Of a stretch of 64,000 nucleotides of DNA, positions 17,231 to 26,844 are shown in pieces. Source of the DNA: Fictibacillus phosphorivorans (lineage in GTDB: Bacteria > Bacillota > Bacilli > Bacillales > Fictibacillaceae); assembly GCF_001629705.1 (NCBI RefSeq), contig NZ_CP015378.1, forward strand, positions 2,418,001 to 2,482,000, written 5' to 3'. Both the position numbers and the translations under genes were made by a program. Each line of letters begins with the position of its first letter. The first letter of the stretch is position 1. The notes under the pieces are model-generated. The model did not search any database. It saw only the letters and a program-made list of their open reading frames with translations, and was not told the DNA's origin.

Positions 17231-17914
17231 TTATTTTACTCGTAAAACCTGACCCGGATAGATGCTATAGTTATTATCAAGGTTGTTCCATGTTTTGATC
17301 TGCTCCACGGTACTTCCATATTGCTGACTAAGAGCATAGACCGTATCTCCACTCACCACTGTATGATAAGTTGCTTTTTTAGGAAGGTTAATGCATTTCA
17401 CGATCCCATTAACGTGTCCACGCGCAATACTCTCAATAAATGATGTCGTTTTCAACTTACTCGCATCATTTACATTATCTATGAAACCATTCTCTGTTAA
17501 TAGTGCAGGCATATTCGATTCACGCAATACATGAAAGTTCGCTGTCTTCTGTCCACGATCACTGAAATTTACAACTTTCAAAATTTCGGCATGTAAATGA
17601 GCTTGATACGTTGTTGTTGGTGCTGTAGAACCTGGATAGATGTAATCTTCATATCCTGTTCCACCGCCAGCATTCGTGTGAACGGATAAGAAAAAATCAG
17701 CTCCCCATGCGTTTGCAGCATCTGTTCGTTCTGTTAATGACTTTGTTACATCAGACGTTCTGCTCATTAGGATTGAAACATTGTTATACTCTGCAAGTAA
17801 AATATCTCTGATTCGTATTCCTATTTTTAAGGTCAGTGCTTTTTCTGTGAGGTTATTGCCAACCCCTCCCGGATCAGTTCCTCCATGACCCGGATCGATA
17901 AAGATTTTCACCAT
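17231..17914 (-). CDS. N-acetylmuramoyl-L-alanine amidase (Amidase_3) with C-terminal LysM
   Basis: This zinc enzyme cleaves the glycan-peptide bond of peptidoglycan. Zinc ligands are His10 (DPGHGG), Glu24 and His79 (SVHTNAGG), and the catalytic Glu is Glu141 (LLTENGFID). A LysM domain fills about 183-227. There is no signal peptide, as in phage-type or mother-cell amidases, so release may depend on lysis; germination or mother-cell lysis is possible. The start at 17914 is behind AGGGGTG. Confidence 0.9.
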   Translation of the reverse strand: MVKIFIDPGHGGTDPGGVGNNLTEKALTLKIGIRIRDILLAEYNNVSILMSRTSDVTKSLTERTDAANAWGADFFLSVHTNAGGGTGYEDYIYPGSTAPTTTYQAHLHAEILKVVNFSDRGQKTANFHVLRESNMPALLTENGFIDNVNDASKLKTTSFIESIARGHVNGIVKCINLPKKATYHTVVSGDTVYALSQQYGSTVEQIKTWNNLDNNYSIYPGQVLRVK

Positions 17915-18123
17915 TTTCATCACCCCTATTATTCATCATATGTGGAATCTATGAAATGGTTTGTATATTTACTAGAGTCTTCTAAAAAATTTCATAGAAA
18001 GGTAACACACAAACGCCTTTTGTTCCATAGTGTCCAATCATATAGAGTACTTCTCTCATAATCTACTACATAGAGAGCAAAACTTCTCTATATCATGCAT
18101 TACAAGGATATGGGGTGTCTTTT

Positions 18124-18210
18124 ATGCGTAATTTCTTAAGTCTATTAGACGGATTATTTGCTGACAAAAAAATCCGTAAGACTCCACAAGATAAAAAAAG
18201 AATTGGCTAA
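18124..18210 (+). CDS. 28-aa basic peptide with its own terminator
   Basis: ATG start with GGGGTG about 6 nt upstream and a strong terminator 9 nt after the stop. The peptide has an amphipathic N-terminal half (FLSLLDGLF) and a very basic C-terminal half (KKIRKTPQDKKRIG). The gene is isolated between convergent or divergent neighbours, so it is its own transcription unit. No family recognised. CATAATCTA at about 18057 resembles a mother-cell sigma -10, but the -35 is poor. Confidence 0.5.
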   Translation: MRNFLSLLDGLFADKKIRKTPQDKKRIG

Positions 18211-18218
18211 AAACCAAT

Positions 18219-18244
18219 AGCCTAACTTCATTTGAAGTTAGGCT
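18219..18244 (+). terminator. Terminator of the 28-aa peptide gene
   Basis: A perfect 11-bp stem AGCCTAACTTC/GAAGTTAGGCT with a 4-nt loop. From here to 18430 no gene or strong signal was seen. Confidence 0.75.
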
Positions 18245-18435
18245 TTACTTACATAACATTTCATTCTGATTTTCATCTTGAACAAAGTGTCCTGCCACGA
18301 TTATATATTTCAATGGGGATAAACCCCAATATCGTTTTTTACCGATTGTGCTTTGTCTCTTGTCCCATATCAAGAATTATTTGACCCAACAAATGGTATA
18401 AAAGAAGGCTTCTAAGATTCCCCCTCTTGGCAAAC

Positions 18436-18466
18436 AAAAAACGACTCTTGTAAGAAAGTCGTTTTT
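18436..18466 (-). terminator. Terminator of the collagen/glycosyltransferase operon
   Basis: A 10-bp stem AAAAACGACT/AGTCGTTTTT with T residues on both sides, 34 nt past the last stop codon of the operon. Confidence 0.75.
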
Positions 18467-18499
18467 GTATCGTCTATTATTTTGACATTAGTTAAATAT

Positions 18500-20755
18500 C
18501 TAACAAATCCTATCCTTTAACTGGAGAGGTACAAAAACGTAATCGTCCATAAATTCTTCTGAACTTTCTTCTTCATAACGTGCTATTTTACCATTCCAAA
18601 AGTTCACTTTATAGATTTCATAGCTTGGAAGGAGCTTTGATATATCTTGAATACTCTTTTTATCATTATTATGGTGTTCAAGAGTGATAACGGGTCGCGA
18701 TTTATTAATAAGATCAAGCGCACCTTCGATGACTTGATATTCATGTCCTTGTGTATCGATCTTTATGAGCTTTACTTTGGATTTCGTTTCTAAATCTAAA
18801 AACGCATCAAGCGTAGTTGTTGGAACTTGAACAGGCGTATAGTCTGTTCCTATCCCATCATAATAGTCAATGGCTGACATCCCTCTGTTGTAGTTATTAC
18901 GGTTTTGCATATGAAAGTTGATATGCCCAACAGAATTCCCTACAGCTAACTGATGAGCACTAACATTTGAAAAAGCATTTATCTCGATGTTTTGTTGAAG
19001 TTGCTCAAATATTTCGGGATGGGGTTCGAAACATATACAATCTATGTTCGAATCAAGACTAGCAGCATGTAGTGCATGATAGCCGATATTAGCCCCAACA
19101 TCCAAAAAGATACCTCCATCTTTCAGATATTTTTTTAGAGTTTTCATCATGAAAGGTTCCCAGTTCCCATTATTCTGAAGGGTTTCTTCGATAAACCCTG
19201 GAAGATGAAGGTTCATTAGAAAAGATTCCTGATTATCGTTTTTTAACTCAATCTGTACAGCAGTATGATCATTGTGGATGTTTAAAACGTTTTCTAATAA
19301 TTCTTTATTCGTAGAAAGATTTGCATAATCAGGGTTATGTTTTCTCGCTTCTTCGTTATGATGATACGCTTTTTCATAGGATCCTAATCGGTAATAACAA
19401 ACACACAGTTGGACATGAGGTAGCCATGTCCAACATGCTTCATAATGCAGCATGCCTTTCTTTTTTGGTAACGCTAGTTCTGTTGCACGTGTATACCAAA
19501 ATACAGCTTGATCTAACTTGTTATCTTGTAAGAAACCATAACCGAGTCGACAACAGATCTCTGCACGTGGTTTATCATACTGAAAAGAGCGGTAACCATA
19601 CTCCCTTTCTTTCTCACCTTCTGCACGTTGATGATAGATATCAGCCATTTCATTACAGATAAAAACTTTTACGTCCGGCACTACATGATTTGATTTTAAT
19701 AGTCTTTCATACAGAGTGATGGCTTGATCAAATTCCTTAGTGCTTTTAAAATAGTTAGCGGCCGGTAGGAGGTGTTCCGTTATTCTTTCATCATCCTTTT
19801 GATTCTCAGATTGTTGAATGACTTCTTTATAAAGAGAGAGATAATTCTCTGTCATGTGCCCTACTGTAAAATATTTTGATACGTATTCTCTCAAACCAGA
19901 TGCGTCAGAACGAACGGGCAGATGCGTGATCATCTCATCAGTGTTCTTACAGATCTGTGAAGGATAACCGTTCATCACTTCAGAAACAGCTCCGTTATCA
20001 AGCGCAATCACTGGAGTACCACAGGCCATCGCTTCCACCATCACGAGCCCGAAAGGTTCTTCCCATGACGTAGGAAAGACAAGACATTCCGCTTCTCTCA
20101 AGAGCTTCAGTCGATACTCTCCTCCAACTTCTCCAACATATTCGACATGAGGTAGCTTATTGATTCGAGGTTCCACTTCGTTCAAGAAGTACTCCGTGTT
20201 AAAAACAGGACCTGCTATCTTCATTCGTCTCTTTGTCTTTTCAGCTATCTCTAATGCATGGTGGATACCTTTATGAGCGCTGATCACGCCAAGAAAAAGG
20301 AGATAGTCTTCCTTTTCTTTTTGAAAGGGATACTCGTTTAGGTCGATACCATTATACACGTAATATCCCTTACCCTTTCCGACATGTTCGAGTGCTCGCT
20401 TACTAAGATAGACAGGATGTTCCACATCATTTTTCAAACTGTCATGGATGGTACAAACAGTAGGTACAGTCAGTTTCAATTTTCCGATCACGGAGAGATG
20501 GGTGTGATCATGGATGATATCTACTTTTTGAGGAAGCGTTTGTTTAACAAACGTTGCTATATGTTCAGGTCTACCTGGTTCGTGATGATATGGAATCAGC
20601 TGAGCACTTGTCGCGCTTCCTTCTCTCGCGTATAAATAAACTTCGTGCCCCCTTTTTACACTCTCTTCGACTAAAGCGTATATCATGCGCTCGATGCCAC
20701 CATAGTTAAGAGGCGGCACTGGGTAAAAATCAGGCGCAACATGTACGATTCTCAA
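18500..20755 (-). CDS. GT4 glycosyltransferase - TPR-like - FkbM methyltransferase fusion
   Basis: The 751-aa protein has three parts. Residues 1-310 are a GT-B glycosyltransferase of family 4 (YGGIERMIY at 18-26; the EEPFGLVMVE/EAMACGTPVI donor site at 232-250). Residues ~325-490 are TPR-like repeats. Residues ~545-740 are an FkbM-type SAM methyltransferase (motif I LDVGANIGYH, 551-560; IDTQGHEYQVIEGA later). It probably adds and O-methylates a sugar. TTG start with GGAGGTG. It overlaps the GT2 gene by 4 nt and lies in one operon with the collagen-like gene, its likely acceptor. Confidence 0.9.
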   Translation of the reverse strand: MRIVHVAPDFYPVPPLNYGGIERMIYALVEESVKRGHEVYLYAREGSATSAQLIPYHHEPGRPEHIATFVKQTLPQKVDIIHDHTHLSVIGKLKLTVPTVCTIHDSLKNDVEHPVYLSKRALEHVGKGKGYYVYNGIDLNEYPFQKEKEDYLLFLGVISAHKGIHHALEIAEKTKRRMKIAGPVFNTEYFLNEVEPRINKLPHVEYVGEVGGEYRLKLLREAECLVFPTSWEEPFGLVMVEAMACGTPVIALDNGAVSEVMNGYPSQICKNTDEMITHLPVRSDASGLREYVSKYFTVGHMTENYLSLYKEVIQQSENQKDDERITEHLLPAANYFKSTKEFDQAITLYERLLKSNHVVPDVKVFICNEMADIYHQRAEGEKEREYGYRSFQYDKPRAEICCRLGYGFLQDNKLDQAVFWYTRATELALPKKKGMLHYEACWTWLPHVQLCVCYYRLGSYEKAYHHNEEARKHNPDYANLSTNKELLENVLNIHNDHTAVQIELKNDNQESFLMNLHLPGFIEETLQNNGNWEPFMMKTLKKYLKDGGIFLDVGANIGYHALHAASLDSNIDCICFEPHPEIFEQLQQNIEINAFSNVSAHQLAVGNSVGHINFHMQNRNNYNRGMSAIDYYDGIGTDYTPVQVPTTTLDAFLDLETKSKVKLIKIDTQGHEYQVIEGALDLINKSRPVITLEHHNNDKKSIQDISKLLPSYEIYKVNFWNGKIARYEEESSEEFMDDYVFVPLQLKDRIC

Positions 20756-21837
20756 ATCTTCACCTCCACTCTTTTCTTTTGTTGTAGAAGCTTCCTGTTA
20801 TAAAGCATGTGTTCATCGGTAGGTCGGTATTTAAGAGCTTGTTCATTATGTTTATAAGACTTTTCAAACTCTCCAACATGGTAATAACATATACACAACT
20901 GAAGATGAGGAAACCAAGTCCAACAGGCTTCTTGTAAAAAACCTAAATGATCGATAGGCTTATCCAATTCGGTAGCAAGCTTAAACCAATAGCAAGCTTG
21001 TCCATAGTTCTTTTGCTTTAAGAATATAGAACCTAATCGACAGCATATCTCTGCACGAGGCAAGTCATACTCGAACGAGTGCATAGCGAATGTACATGCC
21101 TTGTCATATTCTTCTTTTATCATGTATATCTCACTCAATCGGTAACACGCAGAAATGATATCTTCACTCCAACCCTTTTTTTCTTCTATGAACCTTTCAT
21201 AAATCTTCAACGCTTTATCAAAATGTTGATTGTCCATCAACTCGTTACCAAAATAGTAAAGATCACGAGGAGAGAAAGACTCTCCTCGCTTCTCCCTGTT
21301 CTCAAAGATAGCTAGATTCCTCCCAGAATGAGCGTGTTTCCTCGTATGTGTTACCACAATATCTGAGTTTATGATTTGACCGTTCACACCTAAATACTCA
21401 TGAACGGGACCGACCCATCGAAAGTTTTTATCTCGTTTGACGAGTCGGTTACGTCTGAGACTCGTTGTTACATTTCCAAACTCATCAAACGCATAGTGAT
21501 AGATCATTGTCACAGCATCAACATTTTCTAATAACTCTTCTTTTAACCTTGCTAACTTATCTTGGTCTGCTTTTAATAAAACGTCATCCGCATCAAGCCA
21601 CAAGATGTAATCACTCGTGGCTTGAGCAAATGCAAAGTTACGTGCAGCTGAAAAATCATCGATCCACTGAAAGTCATAAACAAGTGGAGTAAATGAGCTC
21701 GCAACCTTCTTTGTGTCGTCTGTTGAACCTGTATCTACAACTATTATCTCATCACAAAGTTTATAGACTGATTTAAGACATTGTTTTAGTGTGTGTTCTT
21801 CATTTCTTACGATCATACAGAGACTAATAGTACACAT
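20752..21837 (-). CDS. GT2 glycosyltransferase with TPR-like C-terminal module
   Basis: Residues 1-~180 are a GT-A family 2 domain: CMIVRNEEHTL, VDTGSTDDT (33-42), and the LDADD metal/donor site at 81-85. Residues ~190-350 are TPR-like repeats. The stretch PRAEICCRLG (260-269) and EACWTWFPHLQLCICYY (303-319) recur in the adjacent GT4-FkbM protein. The layout recalls peptide/protein glycosyltransferases such as SunS. GGAGG precedes the ATG. It starts 9 nt after the collagen-like gene ends. Confidence 0.9.
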   Translation of the reverse strand: MCTISLCMIVRNEEHTLKQCLKSVYKLCDEIIVVDTGSTDDTKKVASSFTPLVYDFQWIDDFSAARNFAFAQATSDYILWLDADDVLLKADQDKLARLKEELLENVDAVTMIYHYAFDEFGNVTTSLRRNRLVKRDKNFRWVGPVHEYLGVNGQIINSDIVVTHTRKHAHSGRNLAIFENREKRGESFSPRDLYYFGNELMDNQHFDKALKIYERFIEEKKGWSEDIISACYRLSEIYMIKEEYDKACTFAMHSFEYDLPRAEICCRLGSIFLKQKNYGQACYWFKLATELDKPIDHLGFLQEACWTWFPHLQLCICYYHVGEFEKSYKHNEQALKYRPTDEHMLYNRKLLQQKKRVEVKI

Positions 21838-21846
21838 AACAACCTC

Positions 21847-24060
21847 CTAGATATTGGTGTTAAGAAAAACTGTGTATGCGGCACTGTTAGCTGCTATAGG
21901 ATTTGCGTACAATGAAATAGCATCTGTTCTAGACACAACATTACCAGGAGTGACAGTCGTCCAACTAACTGAACCTGGACCTACCACATAGGGACTTCCA
22001 TTAGAAACAAAGATTGGCTGCGCTCCTATATCAGTTGGTCGTATCGAAAATATGACGGTTCCCCCTGTAGCGGCAGTTATGTTTAACGTGACTCTCGAGA
22101 TTATGTTACCAGCGGCAGGTACCACTGCATTGTTGATAACATCAAAACAGATTTCAAAGATATACGCTCCAATAGAGATATTATTAGAGTTTAATGAAGC
22201 TGTAAAAGCAACAACAGATCCTGAACCTGCAGTGACATAAGGTATCGCTTGAGACAATGCTCCTGGAGAACCCGCTAAACGTTGAAATCCATTGTTTGCA
22301 CCTGTAAAGGTTATAGGTTTTGTTGATGTAGTAGCGACTGGACCGGTAGAACCTGTCGCCCCGGTTGGGCCAGTCGGTCCTGTTGGACCCGTCGGACCGG
22401 TTGGACCTGTTGGACCTTGAGCACCGGTTGGACCGGTAGCCCCTTGTTGGCCGATCGGACCTTGTGCGCCTTGAGGGCCGGTTGGACCTGTTGGGCCCGT
22501 TGGACCGAGGTCTCCTGTCGGGCCTCTGTCTCCTGTTGGCCCTTGTGCACCTTGTGGACCCGTCGGACCTGGATCTCCTGTCGGACCCCTATCACCTGTC
22601 GGACCTTGTGGACCCAAAGGACCCGTCGGACCTGGATCTCCTGTCGGACCCCTATCACCTGTCGGACCTTGTGGACCCAAAGGACCCGTCGGACCAAGAG
22701 CTCCTGTTGGGCCTTGCTGTCCGATGGGGCCGGTTGGACCTGTTTCTCCTGTTGGGCCTGTTAGCCCTGTCGGACCGATGGCGCCTGTTGGGCCGGTTAC
22801 ACCGGTTGGTCCTTGTGGACCGAGCGCTCCTGTTGCCCCTTGCGGTCCTATCGCACCTGTCGGACCTTGTGCACCGGTCGCTCCTTGTGGACCTGTCGGA
22901 CCTGAAAGACCTTGAGGGCCAGTCGGTCCAGTCTCTCCTGATCCAGTTGGACCGGTCGGACCGATCGGACCGGTCGGACCCGTGTCTCCAGTTGGACCAG
23001 GGGGCCCGCCTGAAGGACCGGTCGGACCGGTTGGACCAGTCGGTCCTCCTGCGGGACCGGTTGGACCTGTTGGACCTGTTGCCCCTTCAGCTCCGTTTAC
23101 ACCAGCAGGTCCTGTCGGGCCAGTGATACCAATTCCTGGTGATCCTGTAGGTCCGGTCGGACCAAGTGCACCGGTCGCACCCTGGGGACCAGTGGCTCCT
23201 TGTGGACCCAATTCTCCTGTTGGGCCAGTGGGCCCTGCAATTCCTTGAGGTCCGGTCGGACCTTGTTGCCCTTGAGGACCGATCAAACCTTGCTCACCTT
23301 GAGGCCCCTGCTGTCCGGTTGGACCTTGCACACCTATCGGACCGGTGTGACCGAGAGGTCCAGTCGGGCCAGGATCTCCTGTCGGGCCTAAATCTCCTGT
23401 TGGCCCTTGTAATCCTACAGGTCCTGTTGGACCAGGATCTCCTGTCGGGCCTAAATCTCCTGTTGGTCCTTGTAAACCTACTGGCCCTGTCGGACCAGGA
23501 TCTCCTGTCGGGCCTAAATCTCCTGTTGGTCCTTGTAGACCTTGAGGGCCGATGAAACCTTGAGGGCCTGTTGGTCCTGTTAATCCAATCGGACCTGTAG
23601 CTCCTTGTTCACCTATCGGGCCGGTAGCACCGATCGGCCCTTGTGGACCTTGAATTCCAGGAGGTCCTGTTGGACCTGTAGGACCTGTAGGGCCTGTGGG
23701 TCCGCCTGCTGGACCTGTAGGACCAGTCGGACCCGTCAAACCTTGTATAATCGTAGGACAACAACATGAATCTTCAGCAATATTTTCCTGCATCTCTTTG
23801 ATCTGATTAGAGATTGCGCTTGGAATAAGCGGATCCCAAAAGAGACCAGTAAATCGATAGAATGTATTGGTGCTAATATCTAAAAATAAACTTCCGATCT
23901 CGGCTTTAATAGGTCTATCTTTTAATCTTCCTTCTTGAATGAGGGGAGTTCCTCCACCATTAAGAATATAAGGCTTCGAATCAATGTGCGATTGTAAGAA
24001 TTCTTTTGAATGACTCTCACCTTTATGAATACCTTTATCTCTTCGTTTCTTAGAAGTCAT
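21847..24060 (-). CDS. Collagen-like (BclA-type) spore surface glycoprotein
   Basis: The 737-aa protein has a ~106-residue N-terminal part ending in a CCC cluster, about 155 Gly-X-Y triplets rich in GPT (about 107-574) with a few breaks, and a 163-residue beta-rich C-terminal domain resembling the trimerising BclA C-terminus. In BclA-type exosporium fibres, threonines of GPT triplets are O-glycosylated. The two genes behind it encode glycosyltransferases. GGGAGGG sets the start at 24060. CATAATATA at 24123-24131 (minus) resembles a mother-cell sigma -10. Confidence 0.92.
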   Translation of the reverse strand: MTSKKRRDKGIHKGESHSKEFLQSHIDSKPYILNGGGTPLIQEGRLKDRPIKAEIGSLFLDISTNTFYRFTGLFWDPLIPSAISNQIKEMQENIAEDSCCCPTIIQGLTGPTGPTGPAGGPTGPTGPTGPTGPPGIQGPQGPIGATGPIGEQGATGPIGLTGPTGPQGFIGPQGLQGPTGDLGPTGDPGPTGPVGLQGPTGDLGPTGDPGPTGPVGLQGPTGDLGPTGDPGPTGPLGHTGPIGVQGPTGQQGPQGEQGLIGPQGQQGPTGPQGIAGPTGPTGELGPQGATGPQGATGALGPTGPTGSPGIGITGPTGPAGVNGAEGATGPTGPTGPAGGPTGPTGPTGPSGGPPGPTGDTGPTGPIGPTGPTGSGETGPTGPQGLSGPTGPQGATGAQGPTGAIGPQGATGALGPQGPTGVTGPTGAIGPTGLTGPTGETGPTGPIGQQGPTGALGPTGPLGPQGPTGDRGPTGDPGPTGPLGPQGPTGDRGPTGDPGPTGPQGAQGPTGDRGPTGDLGPTGPTGPTGPQGAQGPIGQQGATGPTGAQGPTGPTGPTGPTGPTGPTGATGSTGPVATTSTKPITFTGANNGFQRLAGSPGALSQAIPYVTAGSGSVVAFTASLNSNNISIGAYIFEICFDVINNAVVPAAGNIISRVTLNITAATGGTVIFSIRPTDIGAQPIFVSNGSPYVVGPGSVSWTTVTPGNVVSRTDAISLYANPIAANSAAYTVFLNTNI
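22561..22688. repeat. Two identical 63-bp tandem repeats inside the collagen region
   Basis: Units start at 22561 and 22624 and are identical in DNA, encoding the 21-residue block [21 protein letters not shown] split over seven triplets. Such repeats can change copy number by slippage or recombination. Confidence 0.85.
23350..23544. repeat. Three 63-bp tandem repeats inside the collagen region
   Basis: The marker AGGATCTCCTGTCGGGCC recurs at 23371, 23434 and 23497, exactly 63 bp apart, encoding seven-triplet blocks with [10 protein letters not shown]. The units differ by a few silent changes, so they are older than the pair at 22561. Confidence 0.85.
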
Positions 24061-24122
24061 AAAGAACCCTCCCAATAAACCATACTCAAATTACCCGTCA
24101 TAATAAGATATTAACCTCAATT

Positions 24123-24131
24123 TATATTATG
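24123..24131 (-). promoter_or_regulatory. Possible mother-cell sigma -10 element of the collagen operon
   Basis: CATAATATA on the minus strand fits the CATAnnnTA pattern of sigma-K, 63 nt before the ATG. I see no good -35 AC at 16-17 nt, so this is weak. Confidence 0.3.
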
Positions 24132-24208
24132 ATTAAAATAGATCAAACTGACTTAACATAGGTGTCCAAATGAATATAGAAGTGACATATAATATTTTTT
24201 ATCTCAAT

Positions 24209-24239
24209 AAAAAGACCAACCTCATAAATAAGGTTAGTC
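24209..24239 (-). terminator. Terminator of the MEDS gene
   Basis: Stem GACCAACCT/AGGTTAGTC (one wobble) with a T-rich tract on the minus strand. Confidence 0.7.
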
Positions 24240-24261
24240 GTAGATGTTATTCTGTTTTTCT

Positions 24262-24816
24262 CTAAGGTTTTACAATCTTATTTTCTCTTATGTATATATC
24301 ATGTATTGAAGCCAAACTCTCTAATGTTTTATGACTCAATCGATCTTCATCATAAGCACAAATTGAGATAACACTCATGGTTTTTAGTAATTGATCAATT
24401 CTTCTTTCATAAGTGATCAAATCTTTGTTCGATAAGTCTTTACCCCATTCAACATGACCCCAAGTCACAATACGTTCACCCTTTTCTACATGAGGACGTA
24501 CTTTATCTTGAAAATGGTTATAAATGGAATCAGGATTAAAACTTTCTTGTTCATAGTAAAAATCAAACGTATTCTCTCGCTTTAGATTTAAGAGATTTTG
24601 ATCAGATACTGATTTTTTTAACCTTTTTAAAATCTTAGGGTAAATCCTGTCGTTTTCGACGAGGAGTACCTGTGTACCTTTATTTAATTCCTCGCTCAAA
24701 TAATCTGCAGCCATGTGAACATAATGATCAACTTGGTTAAAAACAATAAGGATATGAGCGTTTTCAGATTCAAAGTGATTGATTTCATCTGTTAAGTTCA
24801 ACTTCTTATCTTTCAA
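24262..24816 (-). CDS. Stand-alone MEDS (DcmR-type sensory) domain protein
   Basis: The 184-aa protein is built only of a MEDS-like domain: HILIVFNQVDHYVHMAADYL (about 21-40) with the conserved early His residues, GTQVLLVENDR, and ISICAYDEDRLS near residue 155. MEDS domains bind hydrocarbon derivatives or act as sensors in DcmR and some kinases. No DNA-binding or kinase domain is attached. TTG start behind GGGAGG. It lies upstream of the collagen operon on the same strand but is separated by a terminator. The gap 24817-25124 shows no gene. Confidence 0.7.
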   Translation of the reverse strand: MKDKKLNLTDEINHFESENAHILIVFNQVDHYVHMAADYLSEELNKGTQVLLVENDRIYPKILKRLKKSVSDQNLLNLKRENTFDFYYEQESFNPDSIYNHFQDKVRPHVEKGERIVTWGHVEWGKDLSNKDLITYERRIDQLLKTMSVISICAYDEDRLSHKTLESLASIHDIYIRENKIVKP

Positions 24817-25124
24817 AAAACATTCCTCCCTTTATGAAATTTATCTAAAGTTAGAAGAAAATTTTTAATCATTAATCTTGGAGATACTCTGATTTCCCCT
24901 TATTATACCTCTAACATAAACCATTAGATTCTAAAGCATTATTGCGCTTTAATGCATTGAATGTTCCTAATAATAACATAATCAATTAGAACTCCGCTTA
25001 ATTAACAAACCATTTTAAAACTCTCTGGATAAAACTATAAAGCTGTATAGCGTGAATTAAGAGCATTTGATAATACTTTTTCTCACCGCTCATGCCAGGT
25101 TAAAGCACTTTAATCTATTAATAT

Positions 25125-25154
25125 AAAAAAATCCCCAGGAGCAGTACCCTGGGG
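25125..25154 (-). terminator. Terminator of the Ig-repeat gene
   Basis: Stem CCCCAGG/CCTGGGG with an 8-nt loop and seven T residues on the minus strand, ~105 nt past the stop. Confidence 0.75.
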
Positions 25155-25260
25155 TTGGTGTTTGTCGTTCAATTAATTTGTGTCATATCGATTCGTAAAT
25201 TCGTATTAGTTTAATTTTAATTAATCCTATAGGTGAGAATACACTATTCACCTATATCCA

Positions 25261-26814
25261 TTAAAATTGCGTTCCACAACCTCCAATGTCTGTTTGTGGA
25301 GTAACTGCAGAAGTAAAGGTTGTACTGAATGAATCTCCTGCTGTATTAGTGGCCAAAATGTTCCAAGTAGCCGTGTTGCCTGATTGTGTGTATCCTATGA
25401 ATACATCAAATAGACCTTGCAACGTCGAATTACCAGAGGCAACTGCCTCTCCCTCAAGTGTGGCTCCTGTTTCACCTATACACGATATACGAATTCTTCT
25501 TCCTTGTATAAGGTTAAACGTGAAGCTGCCACCTGAAAATGTAATGCTAAAGTTATCTACTGCAGGATTACATCCTGGTGCTGCAATATAACATTGAACC
25601 GCAGAGACATTGATGGTACCTGACACAGTAGAAGGTACTCCCCCGTTCACAATATTGGCTGTGGCTGGTGCGCCTGTTCCAGCAACGCCTAATTGGAACT
25701 TACAAGGACATACTTCTTCTTCTGGGCAACTAAAATTAATATCAATAGAATCAGCCGTTGTTTGCCCTCCTACAGTAGCAGAAGCGGTCACGATTGTTGA
25801 TGTCGGTGCGGTACCTACAGGAACGGTCACATTCGTTGTAAACGTTCCATTTGCTAAAGTAATCGTCGGTGGAATGGTTGCTACCCCTACAGGGAATTGT
25901 GTAAATGTGATTGGTATTCCTGCTTGCGGTACTCCTCCGCAGGTAAGCGTACCAGAAATGGTTCCAGTACAATTAATCTCTGGCGCAGCAGTAAGCGTCA
26001 AGGTACAGTTACTTGGACAGGAACCTGTTACGGTAACGGAAGCATTCAACACTTGTGCACCAATCGTAGCGGTTGCGGTTATGACCGCTGACTCAATATC
26101 GACAGTACCAGCTGCTATATTAACACCCGTACCTACGTCTCCCTGTGAATCAGAAATGTCTGTGGCAGGATTCAACGTAAAATCTGGGTTGCTACTACTA
26201 AAGATAACCGTAACTCCTTCAATTGGCTGACCTCCACAAGTTACAACTCCAAATACACTTCCTGTACAGTTAAAAGGTGTTCCAGAGGAGAAAAGTTCCA
26301 ATGTACATAGTGCTGAAGGACACATTACCATCGACGTATCCGTTGTGGAAATCGTTCTACCGTTTACTACAGTAGAAGCTGAAATTACAACGTCTGTTTC
26401 AGGCGTACCCACTGGAACATCTACTTCAACACTAAAGTTACCAAACGAGTCGGTAACAATTGGATTTGGCGAAAATGTTAGAATCGATGGTGTTGATTGA
26501 AACGTTACAACGGCTCCTGATACGGGAATACCATTGCAAGTTACTTTACCATTAATCGTATCATTACACACAATAACGGCAGCTGATAAGATATCTATAC
26601 CACATCCTATTGTCGGAGAAAGTTCAACACCGATAATACAATCACAATCTAGAACGATCGGCCTCCCAACAGGATCTGTTCCAAATACGCAATTATCTCT
26701 AACTTCCAAAAAAGTTAATAAAATTTGTGTTCCTCTATTAGTAACAATTGTAATGTTTTGTCCGATTTTAAAACAACGAATAAGGTCACAAACGCAATTA
26801 TGTTGGTTGTCCAT
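25261..26814 (-). CDS. Cys-rich spore-surface-like protein with Ig-like repeats
   Basis: The 517-aa protein has no signal peptide. Residues 1-~70 are a Cys-rich domain (NCVC at 6-9, PIVLDCDCI at 52-60) shared with the protein at 46837. Three Ig-like (Big_1/invasin-type) repeats of ~95 residues follow, each opening with C-N/T-x-G-x-V/I-x-C-x-G-x-P and each ending near a Cys. A ~150-residue Cys-containing C-terminal domain completes it. Disulfide-linked surface assembly is plausible. A sigma-K-like promoter lies upstream, so mother-cell deposition on the spore is inferred. Confidence 0.75.
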   Translation of the reverse strand: MDNQHNCVCDLIRCFKIGQNITIVTNRGTQILLTFLEVRDNCVFGTDPVGRPIVLDCDCIIGVELSPTIGCGIDILSAAVIVCNDTINGKVTCNGIPVSGAVVTFQSTPSILTFSPNPIVTDSFGNFSVEVDVPVGTPETDVVISASTVVNGRTISTTDTSMVMCPSALCTLELFSSGTPFNCTGSVFGVVTCGGQPIEGVTVIFSSSNPDFTLNPATDISDSQGDVGTGVNIAAGTVDIESAVITATATIGAQVLNASVTVTGSCPSNCTLTLTAAPEINCTGTISGTLTCGGVPQAGIPITFTQFPVGVATIPPTITLANGTFTTNVTVPVGTAPTSTIVTASATVGGQTTADSIDINFSCPEEEVCPCKFQLGVAGTGAPATANIVNGGVPSTVSGTINVSAVQCYIAAPGCNPAVDNFSITFSGGSFTFNLIQGRRIRISCIGETGATLEGEAVASGNSTLQGLFDVFIGYTQSGNTATWNILATNTAGDSFSTTFTSAVTPQTDIGGCGTQF

Positions 26815-26844
26815 AATATTTCCTTTCTATAGATAGATGCAGAT

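Noticed and set aside
22311..23555. Long ORFs on the plus and minus strands in other frames across the collagen region
   Set aside because: They are shadows of the Gly-X-Y repeat DNA; no ribosome binding sites and only repeat-derived composition.
22380..23740. Short regular repeats that could look like a CRISPR array
   Set aside because: Period is 9 bp (codons for Gly-X-Y) with 63-bp super-repeats, no unique spacers and a clear coding frame.
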